A stretch of 38,479 nucleotides of DNA from the NCBI GenBank assembly GCA_023664265.1, contig JAMPFV010000026.1, forward strand, positions 1 to 38,479, written 5' to 3'. The position numbers were made by a program, and so were the translations under genes. Below, in pieces: positions 24,054 through 32,295 of this stretch (positions within the stretch are counted from its first letter, which is position 1; the number at the start of each line of letters is the position of its first letter). The notes under the pieces were generated by a model. It was not told the origin of the DNA. It saw nothing but the letters and a program-made list of their open reading frames with translations, and made no database searches. The DNA comes from Roseburia sp. (lineage in GTDB: Bacteria > Bacillota > Clostridia > Lachnospirales > Lachnospiraceae).

Positions 24054-24409
24054 ATCACCCGTTCAACCTCCTCCGCCCGCGCGGCAAGCCATACCAGCAG
24101 CCGCCCCACGCGCTCCCGATACTCCCGCTCAAACGCCTCCACGGGAACAATCCCGTTCCCGACCTCATCACTGATGAGAATGCAGTCCCCGTGCCTGTCC
24201 AGAAAAGACGCCATTTCCTCCTCCGGACAGCCGCCCGCCAACAGGCGCGAACGAACCCACTGATGTACGTGATTTACCACCACCGTCCCCCTCTGCGCTT
24301 CCGCGTCCGCGGGCAGCGCCTCGTCCCACACCCTGTCCGCCGCTATCGAATACCTTGACTGCACATACGCCAGCTTCCCCTGCGCGCAGCCGCCTATCAC
24401 CAATCTCAA
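24026..24409 (-). CDS. Short CobU-like protein (degenerate P-loop)
   Basis: A 127-residue protein resembling part of CobU, the bifunctional adenosylcobinamide kinase/guanylyltransferase. The N-terminal LRLVIGGCAQGKLAYVQ corresponds to the CobU P-loop, but the residue after the lysine is Leu, not Ser/Thr. ILISDEVGNGIVPVEAFERE is the well-conserved CobU 'NEVGxGIVP' segment. The middle part with the guanylylated His motif is missing, and length is about two thirds of normal. The likely start is TTG at 24409, with AGAGGAG 8-9 bases before; no ATG is well placed. The operon also has a full-length CobU at 25262..25834, which lacks the EVGxGIVP motif, so the two may divide or share functions. Confidence 0.75.
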   Translation of the reverse strand: MRLVIGGCAQGKLAYVQSRYSIAADRVWDEALPADAEAQRGTVVVNHVHQWVRSRLLAGGCPEEEMASFLDRHGDCILISDEVGNGIVPVEAFEREYRERVGRLLVWLAARAEEVERVICGIVQKIK

Positions 24410-24503
24410 TTCCCATTCTCCTCTCTCATCCTGCTCCACGCCTGCCGCAGCCGACAGCCGCAATCTCTTACACAAGCCGCCTGCCGAAAAGCATACCTCT
24501 CCC

Positions 24504-25271
24504 CTACAAAAACAGAACCTCCGCCACCGCCACCGCGACAACAATCCCTCCTTCGCAGAGAAGGATAAAGTACCCCGACGTATCTCCGGTAACCCCGCCA
24601 AAGGCCTTCCTGCTGCAATCAAAATAATATCCGAACGCCGCAAATGCCGCGAGCGTCGCGGCCGCCCCCGCAGGCAGCGACCAATAGAGCATCAGCGCAA
24701 TGCACGCCGCCCCCTGGAGATACAACGCCCCCTTCACGGCTTTTTTCTGCGCGCTGTCCGCAAAGAGCGCGAGCGTCCCCTCCTTCCTCGCAAGCGGAAA
24801 TGAGAGCGCGCTGATACCGCAAAGACAGCGCGACAGGAAGAATCCACCGCACACGACCCGCAGCGCAGCGCCTTCCCTGATCTCCGAGAACGCCCCCACA
24901 TAGAGCAGACCGTACACCGCGAGCATGATGACCGCAAAGGCCCCGATATGGGAATCCCTCAAAATCTCCAGCCGACGCTCCCTGGGGCGGTACGAGTGTA
25001 TCGCATCCATCGTGTCCATAAACCCGTCCGCATGAAAGCCTCCCGTGATCAGGAGCGGGATCGCCGCCCCCACCGCGGCGCGGCACAGCACCCCTATCCG
25101 AAAAACATCGCACAGATACGCCCAGAGAGAAACGCCGCCGCCAATCACCGCCCCTATCCACGGAAGAAAACAGAAGGTATAGCGCATGTCCTCCTCCCTC
25201 CATGCAAAGTGGGGCGCGGGAAGCCTGGAATACAGCGCAACCGCGATAAAAAAGGACCTGATTACCTGCAT
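24504..25271 (-). CDS. cobS: Adenosylcobinamide-GDP ribazoletransferase (CobS)
   Basis: An integral membrane enzyme of 255 residues that joins adenosylcobinamide-GDP to alpha-ribazole, completing the cobalamin skeleton. FIAVALYSRLPAPH near the N-terminus, FLPWIGAVIGGGVSL, and especially GGFHADGFMDTMDAIHSY are family signatures; the aspartates in HADGFMDTMDA are expected to bind Mg. GAFAVIMLAVYGLLYVG and further hydrophobic stretches fit several membrane helices. AAGGAGG precedes the ATG, which overlaps the end of cobU by 10 bases. Confidence 0.94.
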   Translation of the reverse strand: MQVIRSFFIAVALYSRLPAPHFAWREEDMRYTFCFLPWIGAVIGGGVSLWAYLCDVFRIGVLCRAAVGAAIPLLITGGFHADGFMDTMDAIHSYRPRERRLEILRDSHIGAFAVIMLAVYGLLYVGAFSEIREGAALRVVCGGFFLSRCLCGISALSFPLARKEGTLALFADSAQKKAVKGALYLQGAACIALMLYWSLPAGAAATLAAFAAFGYYFDCSRKAFGGVTGDTSGYFILLCEGGIVVAVAVAEVLFL

Positions 25272-25834
25272 CCTGCCGCCTCCTTCAATACAATCGGAAG
25301 TCCCACAACGACCTCCACCACCCTGTCCGCCAGAAGCGCAAGCTCCTGATTGATGCGTCCCATCGCGCGGATATAGGCCATGGTGGTCTCATCATAAGTC
25401 TTTCCGTCCTCAAACACATTGTTGCTGACCACGACAAGGTGCGTTGTCCGCGCCCTCAACCGCTCAATATCCCTGACAACCTTCTCCGCGGTCAAGCGCT
25501 CCGGCTCAGGCTCCGCGCCCGAAAACATCTCATTCGCCGCCAGATTGGAAACGCATTCCAGCAACACGGTCCGCGCTCCCCGCTCCGAGCAGGCAAACGC
25601 CCTGTGAACGGCCCTCGGCTGCTCAATCGTGACAAAGCCCTTGCCGCTCCTGAGCCTTCTGTGCCGCTCCACCCGCTGCCGCCCCTCCGCATCGGAGACA
25701 GCCATTGTCGCCAGATAATACAGCCCTCCGTTTTCGGTTCCGCCGCCCTCACAGACCCGCGACAGCAAGAGCGCCTCCTCCTCCGCATAGGCGGATTTCC
25801 CGCTCCCGCTTCCCCCGATAATCAACTCCATCAT
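25262..25834 (-). CDS. cobU: Adenosylcobinamide kinase/guanylyltransferase (CobU)
   Basis: This enzyme of 190 residues phosphorylates adenosylcobinamide and then transfers GMP. The P-loop is IIGGSGSGKSAYAEEEA; RRQRVERHRRL-like sequence at about residue 55 holds the His expected to be guanylylated; LLECVSNLAANEMF is the Walker B region. The usual NEVGxGIVP segment is replaced here by VVSNNVFEDGKTYDETTM, yet AMGRINQELALLADRVVEVVVG matches the family end. This divergence contrasts with the neighbouring short CobU-like protein, which keeps that motif. The start overlaps the cobT stop as ATGA; the second codon is also ATG. Confidence 0.88.
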   Translation of the reverse strand: MMELIIGGSGSGKSAYAEEEALLLSRVCEGGGTENGGLYYLATMAVSDAEGRQRVERHRRLRSGKGFVTIEQPRAVHRAFACSERGARTVLLECVSNLAANEMFSGAEPEPERLTAEKVVRDIERLRARTTHLVVVSNNVFEDGKTYDETTMAYIRAMGRINQELALLADRVVEVVVGLPIVLKEAAGCR

Positions 25835-26931
25835 AGTCCCTCGTACCTCTTATACTGCTCCACCCGAATATCCGAGAAGGTGGTTTTTCCGCGGTAGACG
25901 CACAGCGCCGTCTCCAACAGAGACAGCATCAGAACCGCCCCCGTCCCTTCCCCCAAGGCCAGATTCGCATCAATCACAGGCTCCAGCTTCAATTCATCCG
26001 CCAGCCGCTGCACTGCCGGCTCCCTTCCCTTGTGCGAGGGCAGCAGATACGCCCGCGTCCCCGCCACAAGCCTTTCCGCGACAAGCGCGGCCGTCATGCT
26101 GATCACGCCGTCCAGCACCACGGGAAGCCCGTACATCCCGCCGCCGATGCAGACCCCGGCAAGCCCCGCAATATCCAGCCCGCCGACCGTCTCCAACACC
26201 GTAAGCGGCTCCGCCGCATAGAGCTTGTAGCGCTCGAGTGCCTCCGCGATAAGCCGCCTTTTATGGCGCAGCCTCTCGTCGCAAAGCCCCGCGCCCCGTC
26301 CGGTCACCGCGTCCGCTCCGCACCTCAGCAGCGCCGCCGCCACCGCACTGCTCGTCGTCGTATTCCCGATTCCCATCTCGCCCGTCGCAAGGATTTGGTA
26401 TCCCCTCCGCTTACAGTCCGCCACAAGCTCTATGCCCGTGAAAACCGCCCTGACAGCCTCCACGCGCGTCATCGCGGGCTCCCTGCTGAAATTGCGGGTG
26501 CCGCGGCGGATTTTCCTGTTCAGCACGCCCACAATCGGCTCCCCGCTGTTTATCCCGATGTCAACGGGAATCGTGTCCGCTCCGACAGCCGCCGCCATCC
26601 GTCCCACCGAGGAAGCGCCCTTTGCCATCTGCCGCGCCACCGCCGCCGTAACCTCCTGCCCCGACTGGCTGACGCCCTCCGCCACAATGCCGTTGTCGGC
26701 GCACAGAATCAGGACTGCCTTCTTGGAAATATCAATCTCCTCCGTCCCCGCAATCGCGCCAAGCTGCGCAGTCAGCGTCTCAAAGCGCCCCATCCCGTCG
26801 AGCGGCTTGGCAATCCTGTCCCAATTTGCAAGCACGCTCTTGTACACCGCCTCGTCCGGCGTCCCCACCGACAGCGCCTCCAAAGCCTCTTTTGTATATT
26901 TATCCGAGCTGCGCCTCTCTGAGCATTCCAT
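25831..26931 (-). CDS. cobT: Nicotinate-nucleotide:dimethylbenzimidazole phosphoribosyltransferase (CobT)
   Basis: A 366-residue enzyme that makes alpha-ribotide of the lower base from nicotinate mononucleotide. [21 protein letters not shown] near the N-terminus, [18 protein letters not shown], and [19 protein letters not shown] are strong family motifs; the catalytic Glu is probably that in the C-terminal [16 protein letters not shown]. Which base it activates cannot be seen; no benzimidazole synthesis genes (bza or bluB) are in the window. GGAGGAG lies just before the ATG. It overlaps the end of cbiP by 32 bases. Confidence 0.95.
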   Translation of the reverse strand: MECSERRSSDKYTKEALEALSVGTPDEAVYKSVLANWDRIAKPLDGMGRFETLTAQLGAIAGTEEIDISKKAVLILCADNGIVAEGVSQSGQEVTAAVARQMAKGASSVGRMAAAVGADTIPVDIGINSGEPIVGVLNRKIRRGTRNFSREPAMTRVEAVRAVFTGIELVADCKRRGYQILATGEMGIGNTTTSSAVAAALLRCGADAVTGRGAGLCDERLRHKRRLIAEALERYKLYAAEPLTVLETVGGLDIAGLAGVCIGGGMYGLPVVLDGVISMTAALVAERLVAGTRAYLLPSHKGREPAVQRLADELKLEPVIDANLALGEGTGAVLMLSLLETALCVYRGKTTFSDIRVEQYKRYEGL

Positions 26932-28378
26932 AAATCTCCTCCATATTCAGATACTCCGATAAGACATCCGCAAGCTTATCATACTGCCGCTCCTTGAAAT
27001 CCCTGTAGTCCATGCACGGCTCCTTTCCCAGCGCAAGCCCCTTTCGCTCCGCCAGAGCCGCAGCCAGCGCGCGGGCAGCCGCCCCCTTGTCGAAGATTCC
27101 GTGAATATACGTCCCGCAGACATTCCTGTTCTCTCCGATATGCAGGGGCGCATCCGCCAAGTTCTCCGCACGGTCGGCGCTCACCCCCATATGAAGCTCA
27201 TAGCCCTCATACGAAAGCCCCGCAAGCGCGGAAAAAATCCCTTCCGTCCTATTGATGCGCCCGCACACCTGACGGCGCACCTTTTCCCGCCGCAGACAGG
27301 TCGTCACAGGCAGCAGTCCCATCCCTTGAACAGCGCCGCCCGATTCCAGTCCCTCCGAATCGTCAATCCGCTCTCCCAGCATCTGATAGCCGCCGCAGAT
27401 CCCGCAGACCGGCGTGTGCTGCGCCCGCTCCTTCACGGTCGCCTCCAATCCGTTCTGCCGCATCCAGCTCATGTCCCGTATGGTGTTCTTGCTCCCGGGA
27501 AGAAATATCATATCCGGACAGTCCAGCTCCGCCGCAGACGTGACATAGCGCACGGACACCTCGGGTATCTGCTCAAACACATTGAAATCCGTAAAGTTGG
27601 AAATCCCAGGGTATCGGATTACCGCGATGTCTATCAGCCCCCTGCGCCTGTTGCCAAAGCGCCCTGTCAGGCTGTCCTCATCCTCCAGCGACACCTCCAT
27701 ATAGGGAATAATCCCCGCCACCGGAATCCCCCCCTTTTCCTCCAGAAGCGCAATGCCTGAATCCAGCAGCGTGCGATCCCCCCGAAATTTGTTGATGATA
27801 AGCCCCTTCACCCGCGCCCGCTCCTCCTGCGTGAGCAGCATCAGGGTTCCCAGAAGCTGTGCGAACACGCCGCCCCTGTCGATATCGCCCACCAGCAGCA
27901 CCGGCGCGTCGAGCAGCTCCGCCAGCCCCATATTGACAATATCGTTCTCGCGCAGATTGATTTCCGCAGGGCTTCCCGCGCCCTCCACCACGATAATGTC
28001 CGCCAGCTCCTCCAATCTCCGAAACGCCCGCCTGATATCGGGAATCAGCTCCCGCTTATAGGCAAAATACTCCCGCGCACTCATGTTTCCGAGAACCTGC
28101 CCGTTCACGATTACCTGAGAGCCCGTATGATCTGTCGGCTTTAGCAGAATCGGGTTCATGCAGACCAGCGGCTTTATCCCTGCCGCCTCGGCCTGCATCA
28201 CCTGTGCCCTTCCCATCTCAAGACCCTCCTCGGTGACAAACGAATTTAACGCCATATTCTGGGACTTAAAGGGCGCCACCCTGTGGCCGTCCCGCCGCAT
28301 CAGCCTGCACAGCCCCGCCGTCAAAAGGCTCTTTCCCGCGCCGGACATTGTTCCCTGTATCATAATCACCCTTGCCAT
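26900..28378 (-). CDS. cbiP: Cobyric acid synthase (CbiP/CobQ)
   Basis: A glutamine- and ATP-dependent amidase of 492 residues that amidates positions b, d, e and g of adenosylcobyrinate diamide. The N-terminal nucleotide-binding domain has [30 protein letters not shown] and [19 protein letters not shown]; the C-terminal amidotransferase has the Cys in [11 protein letters not shown] and a late His in [20 protein letters not shown] is also diagnostic. AAGGAGG precedes the ATG by 5 bases. The substrate is usually adenosylated first; no adenosyltransferase gene is seen here. Confidence 0.96.
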   Translation of the reverse strand: MARVIMIQGTMSGAGKSLLTAGLCRLMRRDGHRVAPFKSQNMALNSFVTEEGLEMGRAQVMQAEAAGIKPLVCMNPILLKPTDHTGSQVIVNGQVLGNMSAREYFAYKRELIPDIRRAFRRLEELADIIVVEGAGSPAEINLRENDIVNMGLAELLDAPVLLVGDIDRGGVFAQLLGTLMLLTQEERARVKGLIINKFRGDRTLLDSGIALLEEKGGIPVAGIIPYMEVSLEDEDSLTGRFGNRRRGLIDIAVIRYPGISNFTDFNVFEQIPEVSVRYVTSAAELDCPDMIFLPGSKNTIRDMSWMRQNGLEATVKERAQHTPVCGICGGYQMLGERIDDSEGLESGGAVQGMGLLPVTTCLRREKVRRQVCGRINRTEGIFSALAGLSYEGYELHMGVSADRAENLADAPLHIGENRNVCGTYIHGIFDKGAAARALAAALAERKGLALGKEPCMDYRDFKERQYDKLADVLSEYLNMEEIYGMLREAQLG

Positions 28379-28416
28379 CGTTTCCTCCTTGGAATCCTCC
28401 TCTCCGAACTTTCATT

Positions 28417-29205
28417 TCACAGCACAAACGTCTGCCTGATATAGGAGAGGAGCTTCTCATTTCCCGCAAAGCTGCTCTCCTGAATGTCAAAAAGCCGCGC
28501 CACAAAGTCCCCCTCAAAAATCTCCTTCGGCGTGCCGTACCGCTCCGCGTATGCCCCCTTGAGACAGAGTATCCTGTCGGAGACCAGCTTCGCAAGCTCC
28601 AGCTCGTGCAGGGACATGATGACCGTAAGCCCCCTTTGCGCCCTCATCTCCTGCAATACGGACAGAAATTCAAGCTTGTGCCTGATGTCCAGATACGAGG
28701 TCGGCTCGTCCAGAATCACCAGCTCCGGCTCCTGACAGATGGCCCGCGCAAGCATCACCCGCTGCCGCTGCCCGTCGCTGATCTTGTCGTAATCCTGCCC
28801 GCCAATATCCGTTATGTGCGTAAGCGCCATCACCTCGTCAACAATCCGCTCGTCCTCCCCCGACAGCACGCCAAACCACCCTGTATAGGGATAGCGCCCC
28901 GTCGCAACCACATCCCGACAGGTTTTCAATTCCCCTCTCAGCCGCTCCGTGAACACCACCGACAGCTTCCTTGCCAGCGCGTCCGCCCGCAGCTTCGACA
29001 GATCGTCCCCGCCGAGATACACCATCCCGCCAAGCAAGCGAAGCTGACCCGCAATGCTTTTTAAGACCGTGGACTTTCCCGCGCCGTTTGGCCCGATAAT
29101 GCTCAGGATTTCCCCCTTGGGCAGCGCGATTTCCAGCTCCCTTATCAGCGGCCTGCCATCGTATCCCACGCACATCTTTTCCGCGGTAAAATAATACTTC
29201 TCCAT
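28417..29205 (-). CDS. ABC transporter ATPase, BtuD/FecE-type
   Basis: An ATPase of 262 residues. Walker A is IGPNGAGKSTVLKS; the signature motif is SDGQRQRVMLARA; Walker B is LVILDEPTSYLDI, followed by a switch His in IMSLHELELAK. It matches the ATPases of cobalamin, siderophore and haem importers. It is encoded directly after the permease (29234) and the binding lipoprotein, so the three form one importer. Operon context, under a B12 riboswitch, favours corrinoid or a precursor; haem or cobalt-tetrapyrrole are alternatives. Confidence 0.94.
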   Translation of the reverse strand: MEKYYFTAEKMCVGYDGRPLIRELEIALPKGEILSIIGPNGAGKSTVLKSIAGQLRLLGGMVYLGGDDLSKLRADALARKLSVVFTERLRGELKTCRDVVATGRYPYTGWFGVLSGEDERIVDEVMALTHITDIGGQDYDKISDGQRQRVMLARAICQEPELVILDEPTSYLDIRHKLEFLSVLQEMRAQRGLTVIMSLHELELAKLVSDRILCLKGAYAERYGTPKEIFEGDFVARLFDIQESSFAGNEKLLSYIRQTFVL

Positions 29206-29233
29206 ATCGGTATCCTGCCTCCCACACGCGCCG

Positions 29234-30259
29234 TCACCCGCGGCTTCGCTTCCCCGCCATAATCCAGAGCACCACCGGCGCCCCGAACACAGCCGTCACC
29301 GTGCTGATACTCAGCTCCGTCGGCGCAAGCAGCGTCCTTGCAAGCAAATCGCAGAACAGGCAAAAGACGCTTCCCCCGAGGAAGCAGGCCGGAATCATCC
29401 AAATCGGCTCCACCGTCCCCAGCAGACGCTTCACCAGATGCGGCGCCGCGACCCCGACAAAGGAAACCGGCCCCGCAAACGCCACGATACACGCGGACAA
29501 AACGCTTGACAGCACCACAATGCATCCCCGCAGCAGACGCAGGTTCACTCCCGCGTTGCGCGCATAGACCTCCCCCAACTGATACGCCCCCAAGGGCTTT
29601 GCCAGCAGGAAAACCGCCGCAAAGGCCGCCGCAACCACCGCCGCCATCACCCGCACGTTTTCCCACGTCATTCCCGAAAAGCTCCCGCGCGACCAGTTGT
29701 GAAGATTGACGATATCCGCGTCCTCCGCGAAAGTCACGACAAGCTCCGTAACCGCCGAGCAGACATACCCGATCATCACGCCGCCGACCACCAGCATGGA
29801 CATACCGCTGATTCTGCGCGACAGCAGCAGCACAAAGCCCATGGACAGCATCGCGCCCGCAAACGCCCCGCAGATCATGGCCGCGGACGTCACCCGAACT
29901 GAGCGCCCCAGAAGAAAGACCATCATCAGCGCAACCGCCATCTTGGCCCCCGACGAGATTCCCAGAACAAACGGCCCCGCAATCGGGTTGTTGAAAAACG
30001 TCTGCAACAGATACCCCGCAAGCGAGAGCGCCCCGCCGAGAATCAGAACCGCCGCCGCCCGCGGCAGTCTGATATCCCACAGAATCCTTGCCGCTGTCTC
30101 GCTGCCCGTCCGCCCCGCAAGCGCCCCCGCAATATCCGACGGTGCAATCCGAACACTCCCGATACAGACATTCATCAGAAGGAATACCAGCGCGCCGACT
30201 CCCAACAGAAGAAAAACCGCAATATATCTGCATTTTCTGTTCCTATGTATGTGAACCAT
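29234..30259 (-). CDS. ABC transporter permease, BtuC/FecCD family
   Basis: A polytopic membrane permease of 341 residues. The N-terminal helix FLLLGVGALVFLLM is followed by DIRLPRAAAVLILGGALSLAG, the strongly conserved FecCD segment, then NPIAGPFVLGISSGAKM and, near the end, GPVSFVGVAAPHLVKRLLG. About ten membrane segments are expected. GGAGGAG lies upstream of the ATG, within a few bases of the end of the binding-protein gene. Family proteins carry vitamin B12, Fe-siderophores or haem; the substrate here rests on neighbours. Confidence 0.94.
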   Translation of the reverse strand: MVHIHRNRKCRYIAVFLLLGVGALVFLLMNVCIGSVRIAPSDIAGALAGRTGSETAARILWDIRLPRAAAVLILGGALSLAGYLLQTFFNNPIAGPFVLGISSGAKMAVALMMVFLLGRSVRVTSAAMICGAFAGAMLSMGFVLLLSRRISGMSMLVVGGVMIGYVCSAVTELVVTFAEDADIVNLHNWSRGSFSGMTWENVRVMAAVVAAAFAAVFLLAKPLGAYQLGEVYARNAGVNLRLLRGCIVVLSSVLSACIVAFAGPVSFVGVAAPHLVKRLLGTVEPIWMIPACFLGGSVFCLFCDLLARTLLAPTELSISTVTAVFGAPVVLWIMAGKRSRG

Positions 30260-30264
30260 CCTGT

Positions 30265-32277
30265 TTACTCCTCCAATCGGAAGAGATAGTGCATCTCCCC
30301 TTCCTCCCCCTGAAGCATCGCATGAATATCCGCTATCAAATAGCCGATGGAAAGCGACTGCTGGTACATGTCATTCGTCGTACACCAGACATTTCCCTCC
30401 CGAACCGCCTTAAAATCCGCCAGAACCCCGCATTTGTCCAGAAGCTCCCCCAGATTGGCGACCCCGCCGTCAATGGAGCTGTTGTAAATCAGAAAATCCG
30501 CGTCCTTTGCGCCGTCGTAGAACGCCTCCACCTGCATATTCAGCGTCGAGCGCTTTGTCTCCGAATCCCCGATATCGTCAAAAATATAGCGCCCGCCGGC
30601 CAGCTCTATCATTTTCGGGATATAATCCGACGACTGGCGCACCTGAACCAGCCCGTTTGAGGTGATAAAGAAAAACGCCACCGTCTTGTCCGTCCGCTCC
30701 TTTGCGCTCACGCTCTCCAGAATCGCCGTCTGCTCCTCAAAGATCCGCTGTGCTTCGGCCTCCTTCCCCAGCAGCGCCCCGTAGAACTTCACCCATTCCA
30801 CCCGCCCGAGCGGATGCGGCTCATAGCTCGAATATTCTATCAGAACCGGAATGCCAAAGTCCTCCAGCTTCTCTTGCACCTCGGGCGAATGGGAAATCAT
30901 GCTGTTCTCTATGGCAAGCATACAGTTTCCCGAGACAATCCGCTCATAGTCCGGCTTGTTATACTTGCCCGCATACACGATATCGCCCCACGCCATGGCC
31001 TCCCGCGCGGCTTCGATATACCAGCTCTCCTCCTTTTGACCGGAAAAACGGATTGCATCCAATCCGTTCAATGCACTGAAACTATCCATTGCCGAGGAAG
31101 CCACCAGATAAATATCCCGAATCGGGCGCTGCAGCACGACCACTTCATTCCCCTGCGCCGCCTCCACGCCAAGCGCCTGTTCCAAGTCCTCCGGCGCCGT
31201 CTGCCCCTCAGGCACGATAAAAAAACGCGCGCCGTCCATTGTCGTCAGCAGGACACAGCCTCCCTCGTAATAATCAACCGCGAAGTTCTCGGCGTATTGC
31301 AGCTCCATGCCGCGCTCATAAGCCAATGCCTGTGTTCCCGCCAAGGAATCTTCCGCCTCCGCCGCGACGGCTGTATCCGCGTGAAAGATGATCGTGTACT
31401 CTATCTCATGGGGCGTGCTCATCGCAACCGTATCCCCGATAATGTCCATCGGCTCGTCAAAGGCCGGGACGGGAATCTCAAATACCGAATCCCCCTCCAT
31501 GTTGACGGGCAGATATTTCTCTCCGTCCACTATCATATAGTCGTAGTTGGGACTGCTCCACTGCACCGCCGCCGTCACCGCGCCATCGGCTATCGTAACC
31601 CTTGCGGGGGACAGAATCCGCGCCTTCCCGCTTCCCCCCGCAAAGGTAATCTCCATCTCATAAACGCCGTCCGCAGGCACACCCACAGGCACGCCCGTGG
31701 GTGCGCCCGTATCGTCCTCCCGCGCCTCCTCCAAGGGCACGGGATTGGAGACGCTGACCTTGTGGTCATACCATTTTCCTTTGGTTCCAATCAGCGCCAG
31801 ATCAAACTCTTCCCCCAGCGCGGGAACGGGCACGTCAAAGCCGTAGACCTCCTCCGTCATGCCGTCCGTATAGGTCACGGTATCCTCCGTCGGCAGAAGC
31901 AGCGCCGCCCCCTCCTGCTGCGCCTCCTCGGCAAGGCCCGGATAGAGATTCACGATTTTCTTGGAGCCGAGGGAAATGTGAATGGTCATTTCCCCGTCCT
32001 GCACAGTCAGCGTTCCCTTGCCCTCACAGGCCTCGTTGACCCGAAACATGCTGCTGTCGGTTGTAAACTCCGCCAGATAGACGCCGTCCGCAAGCTCCGC
32101 GGCAGCCTTCGTATTCTCCTCAACCGCAGCCGCCTCCCGCGCGCTGCCGTTATCCCCACAGCCGCCAAGCAACGCCGCAAGGAGCAGCATTGTCACGATT
32201 ACAGGCTTTCTGATTACAGGCTTTTTGATTACAGGCTTTTTGATTACAAGCCTTTTGATTACAAGCTTTCTTTTCAT
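30265..32277 (-). CDS. Substrate-binding lipoprotein with two N-terminal beta-domains and a BtuF-like domain
   Basis: A 670-residue predicted lipoprotein. After a basic start, a hydrophobic stretch ends in the lipobox ALLGGC, so it should be anchored to the outer face of the membrane. Two related domains of about 110-120 residues follow, the first from ADGVYLAEFTTDSS, the second from ADGVYEMEITFAGG; each ends with VPVPA and a long beta segment. The second has WSSPNYDYMIVDGEKY, similar to haem/iron-associated surface domains, although the fold is not certain. The C-terminal half is a periplasmic-binding (BtuF/FhuD) domain: RPIRDIYLVASSAMDSFSAL, IVSGNCMLAIENSM, IPVLIEYSSYEPHPLGRVEW, YIPKMIELAGGRYIFDD. 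The ATG at 32277 has GGGGAGG before it. A 15-bp tandem repeat encodes five KxVIK units near the N-terminus (32194..32268). Confidence 0.88.
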   Translation of the reverse strand: MKRKLVIKRLVIKKPVIKKPVIRKPVIVTMLLLAALLGGCGDNGSAREAAAVEENTKAAAELADGVYLAEFTTDSSMFRVNEACEGKGTLTVQDGEMTIHISLGSKKIVNLYPGLAEEAQQEGAALLLPTEDTVTYTDGMTEEVYGFDVPVPALGEEFDLALIGTKGKWYDHKVSVSNPVPLEEAREDDTGAPTGVPVGVPADGVYEMEITFAGGSGKARILSPARVTIADGAVTAAVQWSSPNYDYMIVDGEKYLPVNMEGDSVFEIPVPAFDEPMDIIGDTVAMSTPHEIEYTIIFHADTAVAAEAEDSLAGTQALAYERGMELQYAENFAVDYYEGGCVLLTTMDGARFFIVPEGQTAPEDLEQALGVEAAQGNEVVVLQRPIRDIYLVASSAMDSFSALNGLDAIRFSGQKEESWYIEAAREAMAWGDIVYAGKYNKPDYERIVSGNCMLAIENSMISHSPEVQEKLEDFGIPVLIEYSSYEPHPLGRVEWVKFYGALLGKEAEAQRIFEEQTAILESVSAKERTDKTVAFFFITSNGLVQVRQSSDYIPKMIELAGGRYIFDDIGDSETKRSTLNMQVEAFYDGAKDADFLIYNSSIDGGVANLGELLDKCGVLADFKAVREGNVWCTTNDMYQQSLSIGYLIADIHAMLQGEEGEMHYLFRLEE
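32194..32268 (-). repeat. 15-bp tandem repeat, five copies, in the signal-peptide region
   Basis: Five in-frame copies of a 15-base unit (consensus AAGCCTGTAATCAAA) encode KLVIK, RLVIK, KPVIK, KPVIR and KPVIV, before the hydrophobic core of the lipoprotein signal. Copy number change would lengthen or shorten the positively charged n-region without a frameshift. Confidence 0.9.
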
Positions 32278-32295
32278 CACAGGCCTCCCCGTCCG

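Noticed and set aside
24410..24643. A 78-residue N-terminal extension of the short CobU-like protein
   Set aside because: It overlaps cobS, has no similarity to CobU, and the P-loop should be close to the N-terminus.
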